DNA of 64,000 nt from Lithodes maja (Eukaryota > Arthropoda > Malacostraca > Decapoda > Lithodidae). The stretch covers positions 1 to 64,000 of the forward strand of contig JBAKBP010001419.1 of NCBI GenBank assembly GCA_037953745.1, in the 5' to 3' direction. The notes beneath the pieces were generated by a model. It was given only the letters and a program-made list of their open reading frames with translations. It was not told the origin of the DNA and made no database searches. A program made the translations under genes and the position numbers. Below are positions 43,681 through 55,566 of the stretch, in pieces (within the stretch, counting starts at the first letter, position 1; each line of letters begins with the position of its first letter).

Positions 43681-44982
43681 AGAGACACAAATTACTTCAG
43701 AAAAATATATTTATTGAGTGAAAATATCATAATAACAATAATATATGGCATAATAAACAATAAAACACTAAAAAATCGCTTCCCGCCATAATTCAAGGTA
43801 GAGCGACGAGTCAAAACGTTCGTCGTAGCCTGGGCCGCGGTTGAGCGTTCGGACGCGTCGAGGTAAATACGCGGCAAAAGTTACCTCCACTTCCATCATC
43901 ATAACTCCTGAACTACTTGAGCTAAAATGCTCTACTCAACGCCATTCTACACGGGAAGGTAAGGCGCCCATTTTGACATCTGTTTGATTATTGTAGGTAG
44001 TATATTAAGCGAGATTAGCCTTAGTTTACTTTTGTTGTGTTTTCAGCCAGATCGCCCGGATACAGCCTCCGTCCTTAACAAAGGCTGCCCGGGTAGGAAG
44101 GGTTAATATAATGTCAAATACGTTTATTTATTTTAGTAATTGCTTAATTTTACGTTTATATAATTAGTTCAATTTAATTTATATTTTTGAAATGGATTAG
44201 AATTACAAGGCATAGTTAGCCCATTTTTGCAAATGAATGCAGAAAATAGTGGTTATTTTCTTGATTAAATGTAAAATATATTGTGTATTTAATTGCTATG
44301 GTTTAAGGTTTATCTAATTAAATTTATTTTAGTTTATTTTTTTAAATTGATTCCTATTACCCCTCAGTACCCCCGAATCAATTTGGGGCAAACCGAATCA
44401 GTGATTCCGTTTGCTCCAGCACATGTATGTTTCACCTATTTTTATATTTATTTCTAAAACTCAATAAATTACATTCAGATTTGGATTAAAATATGGTACA
44501 CATGTAGTTTAAAGATTAAAGTTTCAGTAAACCCTTCATGCTCGCGAGTTTCAGGCTCGCGGATTTCATTACTCGCGGTTTTTCAACCCTTGGGATAAAT
44601 AATAATAAATAATGAAATATAATTTTAAATACGAAAAATATGGAGTTTGAATGGCGCGCACAAAAAGGTTGTGCGTACGGCCGCGTGAACTCCATGACCC
44701 TTCCCCCCTCTCCCCTGGTGCCAACGTGGACGACTCTCAATAAACATCGCACATCTATCATAATTCATCATACTTTAACTCCATTTTTATTAATTAATCT
44801 TCCTATAGGAAGATGAATTAATGAAAATTAAAGTTTTTTGTTCTACAGTTAAAACATTAACTCTAAATGGTCCATTAATTAATAGAATGGTGTTCTTTAT
44901 ATGTTTTTTAACTACATTACTAACCTTAATTTCTTTGTTTGTGCTCTACTATTCAATATAATTAATCATCCATAATCATTAA

Positions 44983-46440
44983 CCCTCCTGGCCCGGGCTG
45001 TCTCTCCAAAGGACGGAGCTCGTATCCGGGCGATCTGGCAGAATATCAACAAAAGTAAACTAAGGCTAATCTCGCTTAATATATTGCCTACATTAATCAA
45101 ACATACAGTATATATAAATGGGCGCCTTACCTTGCCGCGTAGAATGGCGTTGAGTAGAGCTCTCTAGCTCAACTGGTTCCGGAGTGATGGTGATGGAAGT
45201 GGAGGTAACTTTTGCCCGTATTTACCTCGGCGCGTCCGAACACTAAACCGCGGCCCCGGCTACGACGCCCAGTTGCACTCGTCGCTCCACCCGCAATTAT
45301 GCCGGGAAGCGATTTGATAGTGTTTAATAGTTTATTGTCATTTATTATAGTTATTATGTGGCGGGTGCCCAACCCCGAAAGGAGTTGAAATAGGGGAGCT
45401 ATCCCCCGCCAAAGGCGGCTTTCTAGGGCCTTTCCTAGCTGATGCTGAGAGGATCGGGTTCTAGTCATGTGGTGATGGGCTGGTCTATCCGAGTGAGAAC
45501 TGAGCGATCTCTGCCATACCCATAGCTTACTCTGACTGTTCCTTTTACTTATATATCTTCTAGATCTCAAGTGGCGGCGTCTTTTCCGTGGATTGACCTC
45601 CCTACTGCCAACCTAGAAGTTGGCAGAATGGGAGCAAAGCGTCACATTTTTCCCTTGCCCCTCAACTTTCCCTTCATAATTGCTGAGGGGCACAGGGCCT
45701 TGGGTGGGGCTTTGGTTTCCCGGGCGTTTCCGCACCTTCCTCAGCTCCCTGCCTTGGAGTGGCTTCGGTCACCCGGGCTTTGTTAGTGGTAAGCAGTGAG
45801 GATTTTGTGGGGGCGCTCGTTTATGGCCATGGCCTTGCTCGAGACCTTGGGGCTGTTCGGCCAGACAGCCTGGGGAACAACAACAACAACAACAACAACA
45901 TAGTTATTATGTTATTTTCACTCAATAAAGTCATTTACATGAAGTTATGTGTGTCTCTGTCACTTATTACTTAGTTTTATTATTATTATTATGATTATAG
46001 TGTCACTTTCACTGGGCTTTGATAATTGATAGTGTCATTTTCACTGTTATGTATTGTTAGGTAAGCTAATAACATATATAGTGTCACTTTCACTTGTTCA
46101 TATTGTTATGAAGGCACTTATTATTACTTATATGTGTCCTTTTCACTTATACTTAGTTTTATTATTATTATACTGTTACTTTGACTGACCTAGGCTTATT
46201 GAGTGTCATTTTCACTTATTTATTGTTAGAAATATATATTTTAGTGTCACTTTCACTTGTTCATATTGTTATTGAAGGCACTTATTATTACTTATATGTG
46301 TCCTTTTTCACTTATACTTAGTTATATTATTATTATTAGCCTACAGTTGAGTGTCACTTTCACTGGGGTCACTTCCACTTCAAAAGTTTGTTAGAGTGTG
46401 GAAGTCGTTGAAGCAGGTGCCAGCACACAGTCCAATGTTA
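44983..46440 (-). mobile_element. PB3 solo piggyBac 3' end, unit 2 copy
   Basis: Counterpart of 16440-17899, beginning CCCTCCTGGCCCGGGC after TTAA 44979-44982, with the same SINE inside and the same truncation within the transposase end. Confidence 0.8.
45360..45899 (+). mobile_element. LINE-A-tailed SINE, unit 2 copy
   Basis: Flanked by ATAGTTATTATGT at 45347-45359 and 45900-45912; ends in (AAC)n shorter than the unit 1 copy. Confidence 0.8.
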
Positions 46441-48041
46441 CGCTGGCCAGCTTGCCAGAATGTATTCGTACTCGCTAGCGCTCGCCAGGGCAGTGAAATG
46501 GGCTATAATAATCGTAGAACGATGTTCTTTCTTTCATAGTGTTCATGCTGTCACAGACAGTTTAGTGTTTGCTTTTATTCTTGTCTGTGACACATGGAAG
46601 TATTTTATATCATTGATAGAGTATAAGATATGTAGTGTGAAGTTAATGAGAAAGAGTCGAGGGAGAGAGCGGGGTGGTAGTGTGTGCGTGTGTATGTACG
46701 TGCGCATTCCTGACTTGGGCGTTGGTTCTCACGCTTCTTACCATTAGTTACTACTGAAGAATTGTCTTTCATTGCTACTACTCCACATCTTGGCGGCCAC
46801 ATATTTAAGGCTCTCAAAAACCACTAAGATGGACATAATACCATAATTCTATATACGAATCTATATCTACAGCCCCTTGTGGTACCTGTCACCAATTCTG
46901 GGGAGTCTAATTCACTGTTTAATGTGCTTTTCAGACATATCACATTTCAAGAAACCTCACCAGCAAAGATAGAATTGAACTTCATGTTTTCATAAAGATA
47001 AGTACAGTAATAGTAAAGTGTTGGATTGTGCATGTTCTTTGTATCAATTCTCTATATAATGGATCTGGTATGATCTGAAACTAGTCTTTGATCTTCTTTT
47101 GTTATGTTTCTTCGATTCACTTACTTATTATGATGACGATGATTAATTTGTATTACTTGCAGACTTACAATTGAGTTGACTATTGATTGATATTTATAAA
47201 GATATTAATATATAGATATTTATATATAGCTATATATATATATATATACAGTATATATACCGGTATATTATTATTATTAGATATGATTAGCTCAACTTAA
47301 GCGAGTATCGAGAAACTTCGGCAATCGGCACAAGCCCTTTATTATACAATAATCGGGCTAAGGACTTTGTATTTGACAATCTTCTTAATTGCAAAGCAAC
47401 ATAAACTATGACTTACATTTACCTGAAGTCCCTCTTACGATTGACATAACATACATGGCTGAAGAAGATGTGTCGGGTTATTTTATGGTACGAATACGTC
47501 GACCGGACCATCAAAACAAAACAGTTCCCTTGACACGGCTATAAGACTGACTGCTTATTTCAGGCCTCTCCAGTTTGTAACCATTATTATTTACAGGGAG
47601 GTTAGTAATATATGTATTTTAAGAGTCCATAGGCCTTTATTGAAATGGAAAGCGCCTTGTGTATTGCCCTGTATAGACTATTAGAACGTAATAACTTTGG
47701 TTGGCTTGGGGCCGGGCTGCGGCGAGCTAGTTCTGGTGACTGAAAATATTAATTCATTTTTGTTTCGCATATCGGTAGTAAGATATAAAATGACCTATTT
47801 CGGCACACTGGCAGGAAATGCTGTTTTAGACACATAAATTCTCAAAATTTTCCCGGGGAGGCATGCCCCGGGACTTCCCTAGAGCTCGTCGCTCCCGGGG
47901 GGCATGCCCCCGGACTTCCCTAGAGCTCGCCGCTCCGTCTCACTATAATGATAACAAAATAATAAACCATAATGATAACACAATTCACATTTTGTGGATT
48001 GACACCCTGGTCCGAGATCACTGGGCCGAAGTCACTGGCAC
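46441..48041. other. Non-coding unit 2 DNA with empty M1 target
   Basis: TTAA 46805-46808 is the empty site of the unit 1 element at 18270. The rest matches 17900-20075, with a much shorter (AT)n tract. I see no gene. Confidence 0.75.
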
Positions 48042-49350
48042 CCTTATATAACATACCTTACATGAATGGTCAGTAAATTGGCAGATGAAGTTTAACATTG
48101 ACAAATGCAAGGTATTAAAGATAGGGAAGATGCAAACAAATGTTAAATATAAATGAGCTAATTTAGACTGCAAGAAAGATCTAGGTGTGTTTGTTAGCAA
48201 TGATTTGAAGCCTAGAAAACAGTGTATAAGCGTTCGTAATAAGGCAAACAGGATTCTCGGGTTCATCTCTAGGAGTGTGAGTAACAGAACTGCTGAAGTT
48301 ATCTTAAAACTTTACTTGTCATTAGTAAAGTTTGCGATCTCTACCATACCCATAGCTTACTCTGACTGTTCCTTTAACTTATATATTTTCTAAATCTCAA
48401 GTGACGGCGTCATTTCCGTGGATTGACCTCCCAATCTACCAAGATTGGAAGCCAAAGCGTCACATTTTTCCCTTGCCCCTCAACTTTCTCTTCATAATTG
48501 CTGAGGGGCACAGGGCCCTGGGTGGGGCTTTGGTTTCCCGGGCGTTTCCGCACCCTCCTCAGCTCCCCGCCATGGAGTGGCTTCGGTCACCAAGGCTTTA
48601 TTGTGGTCGGCAGGGAGGGTTCTGTGGGGGCGCTCGGTTATGGCCATGGAATTGCTCGGGGCCTTGGGGCTGTTCGGCCAGGCAGCTTGGGGAACAACAA
48701 CAACAACAACTTGTCATAATTAGTGAGACCCCATATGGATTATGCTGTCCAATTTTGGTGTCCTTATTACAGAATGGACATAGATTCATTGGAGAGAGTT
48801 CAGCGTAGAATGACAAAAATTATCCATAATATTATAAATCTTCCGTATGAAGAAAGATTGAAGAAATTAGGTTTACATTCGTTAGAGAGGATATGATAGA
48901 GGTGTTCAAGTGGGTTAGTGGGATTAACAATGGGGACATGACAAATGTACTAAAGCTCATTGATAGCGAAAGAACTCGTACCAATGGTTTCAAATTAGAT
49001 AAATTTTGTTTCAGAAAAGATATAGGCAAATATTGGTTTGGTAACAGAGTTGTAGATGGGTGGAATGGACTACCAAGTGGGATTACAAACGGTAGGGAGC
49101 TTTAAGATAAAATTGGATAAGCATATGGACGAGAAGGGTTGGGTGTGAAGGGGGATCAGCCGGGTTGGGCCAATCAGCGCTCTGCAGACCCCCGTAATCC
49201 TGCGATAATCTCTAACCGTTTTGGTAAGATGATCCTCAGGGTATTAGAGTGTTGAGCCTATAATTGGGGTTGTGTGGGACAGGGATCTGCCTTGCTTAGG
49301 CCAATCAGCTTTCTGCAGACTCCCATTTTCTTATGTTATTATTACTACTA
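48042..49350 (+). pseudogene. LINE-D with SINE, unit 2 copy
   Basis: Same as 20076-21385, with an in-frame stop (AAATGAGC) and a ~17-bp deletion near 48153-48165, so it is a little more decayed. The inserted SINE spans about 48338-48713. TTAA 49370-49373 just downstream is the empty site of the M2 element at 21408. Confidence 0.8.
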
Positions 49351-49454
49351 TTCTATAGGTATTTACTTTTTAATGGCCGCCTCGTTTGCTCGCCGCCATC
49401 TTTCTAAATCTTCGGGGGGTGAGGGGGGGGGGGCTAGGCCCCCCCTTCAAGGAC

Positions 49455-49965
49455 CGTGTAGGTTAGGTGAGGTTAAGTTAGGTTAGGTGGTCAAATTGGA
49501 TTTCAGGTCACGTATGTGTTTTTTGTATTATAATCCTTTTTCTCATCAGTTTCTTCATTGATTAGTGTGTTTTAAGGTGTTTTTCCTTCTGGAAATTCAT
49601 AGTTACCCATTTTTTGCAATATTAAAACATACCCCCTAAACCATATTTTGTCATTACCCTAACCGAACCTGGGGGCTGCCGCCCCCAGACCCCCGCAGGG
49701 TTAGTATTGATATAGAATATGACAAAATACTAAAACTACGGTAAAAAAATGAAAAATATTAGTTCTCAGCTGATCCAAGATGGCCGCCATCACCCTTATC
49801 TAACCCACAGTCTAAGGACAAATAATTTAATATGCAGCGGTAGCCTAAAGACATATATTGTGGTGACTAATACTCTAATACAAAGCTATAGTATACATTT
49901 AGAACATCATATCCCATACGTGACCTAAAATCCAGTTTGTCCGGTTAGGTTATGTTAGGTTATAA
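49455..49965. mobile_element. Inverted-repeat element with TTAGG-like flanks, unit 2 copy
   Basis: Counterpart of 22110-22625 with the same AGGTCACGTATG inverted ends. Confidence 0.6.
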
Positions 49966-50435
49966 AAAAAATGTTCCAGATACAAATTATATAGCCAACT
50001 TTTTATTTACATTACTGCCAACTAGGCCTAATGGGTTTTATGGCTCTCGAAAATCCAAAAACCCAAGCCAACTATTCATTTACATTATATACTGTGCATT
50101 TCCAATACAAAAAACACTTAAATCCGAGCCAACTTTGCCAAAACTTGGCTCGGGTTTTCAAGAAAATGGGTTTTATGGGTCTCCAAAATGCATTTTATGG
50201 GTTCCAAAATTAAAAAACAACAGCCAAATTAATATATATATCTACTTTACCCCACTATTTCCCTGATCTTCATAGCCCTCCCCACGAATATAGGACGTTT
50301 CTATGGTGTGCCACTTCGACGGCGCTAATTGGACGGTTCGACGGTACCGTCGAACCTCCGTCGAAATGTCTTTTTGTATTATATTTGTATAGTGTTTCCT
50401 AGGCATCTGGTATCTTTATTCCGTACTGTGCACCT

Positions 50436-50996
50436 CTATCTTTGTTGTCCTTTTTTATTAATTTTCCCATCCTTATATGTGTAGCCCCTTTCTATTTCAT
50501 TTAGAAGCATTGGGCACCACAACAAAATTTTACGTCTCTTCCTCACTGCCACTTCCAATGTCAGGAACAGGTATAGTATTTTCAAGGTTAGATTCCTCAG
50601 AGACTTGGGGCTCTTCGAAGGGTAGCGCAGCATTGTTGGGCAGTTGGGACGTATCTGGACATTCCTGTTGGTCGTCGGATATCTTAGATAGGCTAAGTTG
50701 AATTGCATAGTGGAGTTGAGATTGGAAGTTGCTGTGGAGTTGAAACGATTAGCAAGTGGAGAGTCTTGACGTACATTTTCTAACTCCGTAGTTGGCATAT
50801 TCTGCAAGGAAGATGAACAGGATTCACAGAACCAGATGATGTTCATATTCTCACGCACAGCTTTCGATATGTTGATACCGCAAGTCCTATGTTGCCACCT
50901 ATTGCAGCCATCACATTCCACTGCATGTTGGAGAGGACGGACGACCTGTCCGTCCTCACACTTGCAGCAGTTGTTGTCCATTGTCGTTACCGTCAT
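50436..50996 (-). CDS. PHD-finger-like protein, unit 2 copy
   Basis: The 186-codon minus-strand frame from ATG 50996 has the same PHD-like Cys/His pattern (CCKC, ECDGC, RWQH, WFCESC) as 23155-23670. A 16-bp deletion near 50490 relative to unit 1 replaces the C-terminal residues. Function is not known. A DNA- or chromatin-binding accessory protein of a transposon is the best guess. Confidence 0.5.
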   Translation of the reverse strand: MTVTTMDNNCCKCEDGQVVRPLQHAVECDGCNRWQHRTCGINISKAVRENMNIIWFCESCSSSLQNMPTTELENVRQDSPLANRFNSTATSNLNSTMQFNLAYLRYPTTNRNVQIRPNCPTMLRYPSKSPKSLRNLTLKILYLFLTLEVAVRKRRKILLWCPMLLNEIERGYTYKDGKINKKGQQR

Positions 50997-51208
50997 TCGG
51001 GGTGACTTCGGACCTATTTGACCTAATTTTAAGCCTAACTCAATAGGTAAAGCCTTAATAATGCAATCTTTTGCATCTATGTATAGCTTAGAAACGTAGA
51101 ATAATCGTGTGTACAGTGGAAAAACTTATAGGCCTTTGGCTTAATTATAACTAATATTTATAATGGTGTCCGAAGTCATCATCGATATGAGGTGACTTCG
51201 GACATTAA

Positions 51209-52246
51209 CCTCTGAAGTGCGCATGGGGGTAATTAGACACCTCTCCCTGTGCGCATGTATTTGAGGTGTTTCCGTCACTAAAATATTCATTGTACCATTA
51301 ATAGCATTAATACTTATCCATATGCGCCTATTATGGGTTGATTATAAAGGTATTAACCTGAAACAACAATAAAACGAGTGAAAACAGCGTTTGGATGGTC
51401 AAAATCGGAGATATACCCTGCGAGTTGTATAATGTATGGGTGAGGCAAGCTGCTTTCCCGCCAATTTCCCCCAAGGCCACTGAGACACAGTCGATCGATA
51501 CTCTCTCTCTCTCTCTTGCATTCGCTTGCTATCAGTGATGACCACACCCTGCAACTGGATTTCTAATGTTAGCACGAAAATATACCTCAGAATAAGGGAA
51601 TAACAGGGAAAATAGGTGATAACTGAAGGAGAGGAGGAAAGTGGGGAAGAAGGGGAGGTAGAGGACTGAGATTTTGCATGGCACAGGGGCAAAAATAAAA
51701 AATAAAAATAATAAAAAATATCGATGTCAAAAGTTGATTTTTTTCTTTCTCTGACTCTTAACCCGTCCAGCCCCGGCTAGTTTTGTAAGGTTTGTTCACC
51801 AGAACCCGGCCGGTTTTCAAAAAATGGTTTTATTCCAGAAACAATAGCGAATGGGTTAGGAATGAAGGAAAAACCACGAAAAACCGCTCAAAAAGCTTAA
51901 AGAATGGTCCTACAGAGCCCCCGAAAACGTATTTTACAAGAGTAAAAAATTGAAGGCAATTACCCCAAAAAAACAGGTTATTGCGCGCTCACGCGCACGT
52001 GGACTTTGAGAGTTTTCAACCATCGGCACGGTTGCGTGGGATACGTACACAGTTCCCATACAAATCTGAGCCCTCTTTAGTGGCTACACCTGAGGTTACG
52101 GTCGGCGCAATTAGGGTGACGCGCCAGGCGCGTCTCTGGGGCTGTGCGTTACATACATCGCCGACGCGTCGCTGGGGCTGTACGGGTTAAGAGTTTCCCC
52201 GCAGTCCGCCGGGAGAACTCTTAAGAGTCTCCCCGCAGTTCCCGGG
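51209..52246. mobile_element. M2 TTAA MITE with nested M3 (51762-52186), unit 2 copy
   Basis: The outer TTAA pair is 51205-51208 and 52247-52250; the inner pair is 51758-51761 and 52187-52190. Same arrangement as 23904-24948. Confidence 0.85.
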
Positions 52247-52250
52247 TTAA

Positions 52251-53000
52251 TGGTTTTCCCCTTTAAATCTGAGTGTGTGTATTGAACGACGGCTTCAGAC
52301 AATGCAGAGGCGACTTCGGACACAAGACGGAGTTTAAAAAAAAAATACAAAATGAAATGCTTACATTTGTAGCCCTTAGAGGAGCATATACATTAGATTC
52401 CAAGTTTCTGTGCATTTTAGCACCTTCATATAAATTGTTATGTATTCTCAATAACAAAGCAATTATATTATTATCACTAATGCATTCAGGTACACCGTAT
52501 GTATAGGCACTTTTCTAATACAAAAAAAATACAATTAGGCCGAATTCATTCAAATTACACATAATGACTCCTTGAAAACGTATTTCACACTTGTGACCAA
52601 ACTTCTAAAAAAATAATACTGATATCATTAAAGCTTAGCAATAATATCTTAATGACTGCATATTAAAGGAATACTAATGGCACACAGCCGACTAGATGCC
52701 ATCTTGGCTAATTAATGGCCCGAAATACTAATTAACCCTTTCAGGGTATATACCTTAAACTAATCATAATATGAAATAAAATGGACCTTACAAAAAATAT
52801 AACTTTGTATCACATTATTGCCTCTTTCCTTATTCATCCCCCCTCTCTCACTTGGCCCCGCCCTCTACCACCTCTCTCTCTCCCACCCTTCTCCTGGCCC
52901 CGCCCTCTACCACCTCTCTCTCTCACTTTCTCCCCCCCTGCTCGCTCGCTTTCTCTCTCCTCTCTATAGCTCTTCAATCCTCTCTATTTCTCTCTCTCTC
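52251..53000. other. Non-coding unit 2 DNA with empty M1 target
   Basis: TTAA 52755-52758 is the empty site for the unit 1 element at 25460. CT-rich tract at about 52820-53000. No gene is seen. Confidence 0.7.
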
Positions 53001-53004
53001 TCTA

Positions 53005-53440
53005 TTATTTTGGCCATTTATTTACATCAACACTGAACAGCATTCTGCATTTCTTGTCTAGTATTGGTTCTGGCAGGATTTGTACTATGTCACTGTAATC
53101 ATCAATAACTGGGTTAATGAAGACGTTACTTGTGCCCTTCACATGCTTTAGGAAACGAACATGTATTTCTGGTAGAACCTTTACTATGACTGCAATATAA
53201 TGTTGATGTTTCTTCTTACCATCAAACGGAACTTTAACAATAACCAGCAGGTTTACTATGTTTCCCTTTTATATAGTCATGTAAGGTGCTCTTACTTAAC
53301 TTCCACTTTTTAGCAGCCTCACGTACACTCATGTTCTTCTTTTGTATATCATCTTTTGCTTTCTTTAATTTGTCTTGACATACATGACTGTTGTATTTCC
53401 TTTTCTCGTTGTGTGGCTTTGGTTTATATATCCGTGGCAT
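53005..53440 (-). pseudogene. psq-HTH protein fused to pogo/jerky-like C-terminal module (DDE absent)
   Basis: It reads on the minus strand from ATG 53438-53440. MPRIYKPKPHNEKRKY starts a psq-type helix-turn-helix (DIQKKNMSVREAAKKWKLS, KSTLHDYIKGK) over about 65 codons, ending at TAA 53234-53236. In the next frame, from about 53256 to TAA 53005-53007, runs LLVIVKVPFDGKKKHQHYI, VRFLKHVKGTSNVFINP, DDYSDIVQILPEP, a module found at the C-terminus of some pogo/jerky-like proteins. The DDE nuclease expected between them is absent. One frameshift or an unseen splice separates the halves. A TTTCTTTTCATTCACAG just upstream could be a splice acceptor. In unit 1 the gene is split by the DIRS-like element. 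Confidence 0.65.
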
Positions 53441-53960
53441 TTTTACTCCTGTGAATGAAAAGAAATGTAATATGATACTCTTACCTAACCTTACACAGCA
53501 AACATCCACCAAATCATGTCAACATCTGACACCTTACTCAGTCTTAAGCATCCTTTAATTGGCGCTACTCAAACGGGAGCAAGATGACAGATGATGACAT
53601 GATTCGACGGAAGCTCGCTATGTATGGCTAGGTAAGAATACCATACACTTAGGTACTACTGTAATTGTTGTTCATATTGGAAGGTCCTTGTAACTAATAT
53701 TAGATGTCCGATGTCACCTCATGTCCGAAATCACCCCAAACTATGTCCGAAAACACCCCAATAAATCTGGAAAACAATAAAAGTAAATTGTTAGGGCTAT
53801 AGGCTGTGTATTATGAACTTTGGGGAAAGAGATACTGTGTGTATGGTATCGCAGATAATTGTAGAACATTCTGGTGTAGGTTAATTGTCTTCCTCACATC
53901 CCATTAATTATACTCAGTAGAAGTTTGACACACTTACAAAAACATGTGTTTTCTTTGTTA

Positions 53961-55308
53961 CCGTAAAATGCGGTAACTTCGGACATTTTTCGATGTTTTT
54001 TAACAATTTCTCCTGAGTTTAAACACATTACAGGTATAGAGATTTAACTAGGTCAAGTGATGTATGGTGGTAGTGCACCGTAATCCAGGAAGCCTCCTAA
54101 AATTAACCCCTATAATAAGAGAGCTATCCTTATCCTAAATGATGTCCGAAGTTTGCTTGAAAAGTTGATAACTTCGGACTTGTAAGGATAACTTCGGACG
54201 TAGGTGATTTCTTATGGAAAATGGTTGCCAAGAAAGCTGAGATTACTTCGGACGAACGGAGGAGAACTTCGGACCTACGTTCGTGGCCTCATTTCATTCA
54301 TTTTTCGGCTCCTACTATTTTATATGAATATTTTATTATTGCTGCTTATTCTTGTCCGATGTAATAGTGAAAAATGCACAGTCAATACTTTTAGGCCTGT
54401 ATAATCAGTATAGGAGGGGGATATATACGATGTTTAACATATATTCTGTTTGCATCTGTTCTCGTTAGGCATCGAGCTCACTCCTAGAAAATATTGAGCA
54501 GGAAAAATAACCAATGCTGTCAAATAAATAACTCGAAAATTAACTAGGCCTAGTGAAAATATATAGGTATGTATAATATATCAATGCATATACACTTTTA
54601 TGAATTTGAGCATTTTTATAGGTATAACGTATTTGTTGGTGTTTCTTTCGGCAGATACATTTTTTTTTTGACAAGATATATGCCTCTCCTAATTTATATA
54701 TATTATATATCCAGAATTATCCGAAATACATAAATCGGTTAGCATAGTATCATATTTTTATGGGTTTTTGGACTCAGAGAATGATGATTTGATCTTTTAC
54801 CACCATGTTAATGATGTACCCGGTACAAGTATTATGAATGATTTTCATAGGGCAAATAATAACAAACGATTGTTTTGTTCCATGTCCGAAGTTACCATGT
54901 TTTTTTTTTTAAACACAATCGGTTAAATGATACTGTTCTAGCTAGAGCGTTATACAAGTGTAACAAATTTCCTTTGGTGGATGTTGTCTCTGGTAATGTT
55001 ACTACAAAATTATATCAGTCACAACATCATTCATACAAACAAATTTCTTCAGGGTGATAGAAGTTTGGCAGGGTAGCGAAAAATGTACATATTTTCGTCA
55101 CATATATAATATTTTTTTCGTGTACATATACTCATGTCAGTTCTCTAGGACTTTTACATGCTCTTCCTTTGCCATTTCTCTAAACGGACCCCACAAAAAA
55201 CAAAATAAACAGATTTTCCATTATATAATGACAATGTCTAATTACCGGTACTTATTATCGCCGATGTCCGAAGTTATGACCCAAGTCCGAAGTTACCCCA
55301 CTTTACGG
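53961..55308. mobile_element. alpha-C: TA inverted-repeat element
   Basis: Bounded by TA 53959-53960 and 55309-55310. Ends CCGTAAAATGCGGTAACTTC and, inward from the right, CCGTAAAGTGGGGTAACTTC differ at two positions. It has an extra ~29 bp with another GTCCGAAGTT near 55245-55275. It is the right-hand boundary of the duplicated region. Confidence 0.9.
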
Positions 55309-55560
55309 TACATATTCACAAATATTTACCACAAATTAAATTAATTAATTTAAATTATTAGTTCATCCTACATATACAGTAGTTACAACATTCCTCTTCA
55401 ATTCAATGCTACACATCTATTTTTCAAAACCAAACTCCTCTTCTCTCTATTTTTATTTGTTTTACTTTTTATCCAAAATGTCCGAAGTTGTCCACATGTC
55501 CGAAGCCACCCCAGATGACGGTATGCTAATAACTCAAAACAATGTCCAGCTTATATAAGC
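55309..55560. other. AT-rich flank with GTCCGAAG motifs
   Basis: Two further TGTCCGAAG motifs (about 55479 and 55497) end in CCACCCCAGATGACGGTA, reminiscent of an alpha right end. It may be a remnant of a related element. Confidence 0.5.
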
Positions 55561-55566
55561 CTACAC

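Larger units (their letters stand above)
40213..44102 (+). mobile_element. PB2: piggyBac-type DNA transposon, complete, unit 2 only
   Basis: It lies between TTAA 40209-40212 and 44103-44106. The first 16 bp CCCTTCCTACCCGGGC are a perfect inverted repeat with the right end, followed by imperfect complementarity (GCCTTAGGTAAGGAC versus GCCTTTGTTAAGGAC). Unit 1 keeps the empty TTAA at 15575-15578, proving a 3890-bp insertion with TTAA duplication. Confidence 0.95.
36834..53960. repeat. Tandem duplication, unit 2
   Basis: This is the second copy of the block described at 12190-36833. Its only large private insertion is PB2 (40213-44102). Shared contents map in order: LINE-C end, pogo-like relic, PB3 with SINE, LINE-D with SINE, inverted-repeat element, PHD ORF, M2+M3 nest and psq/pogo-like gene. 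Confidence 0.95.

Noticed and set aside
36834..53960. Unit 2 as merely an assembly duplicate of unit 1
   Set aside because: The units differ by several complete transposon insertions with correct target duplications and by scattered substitutions. Misjoined haplotypes remain possible and are noted as a refutation route.
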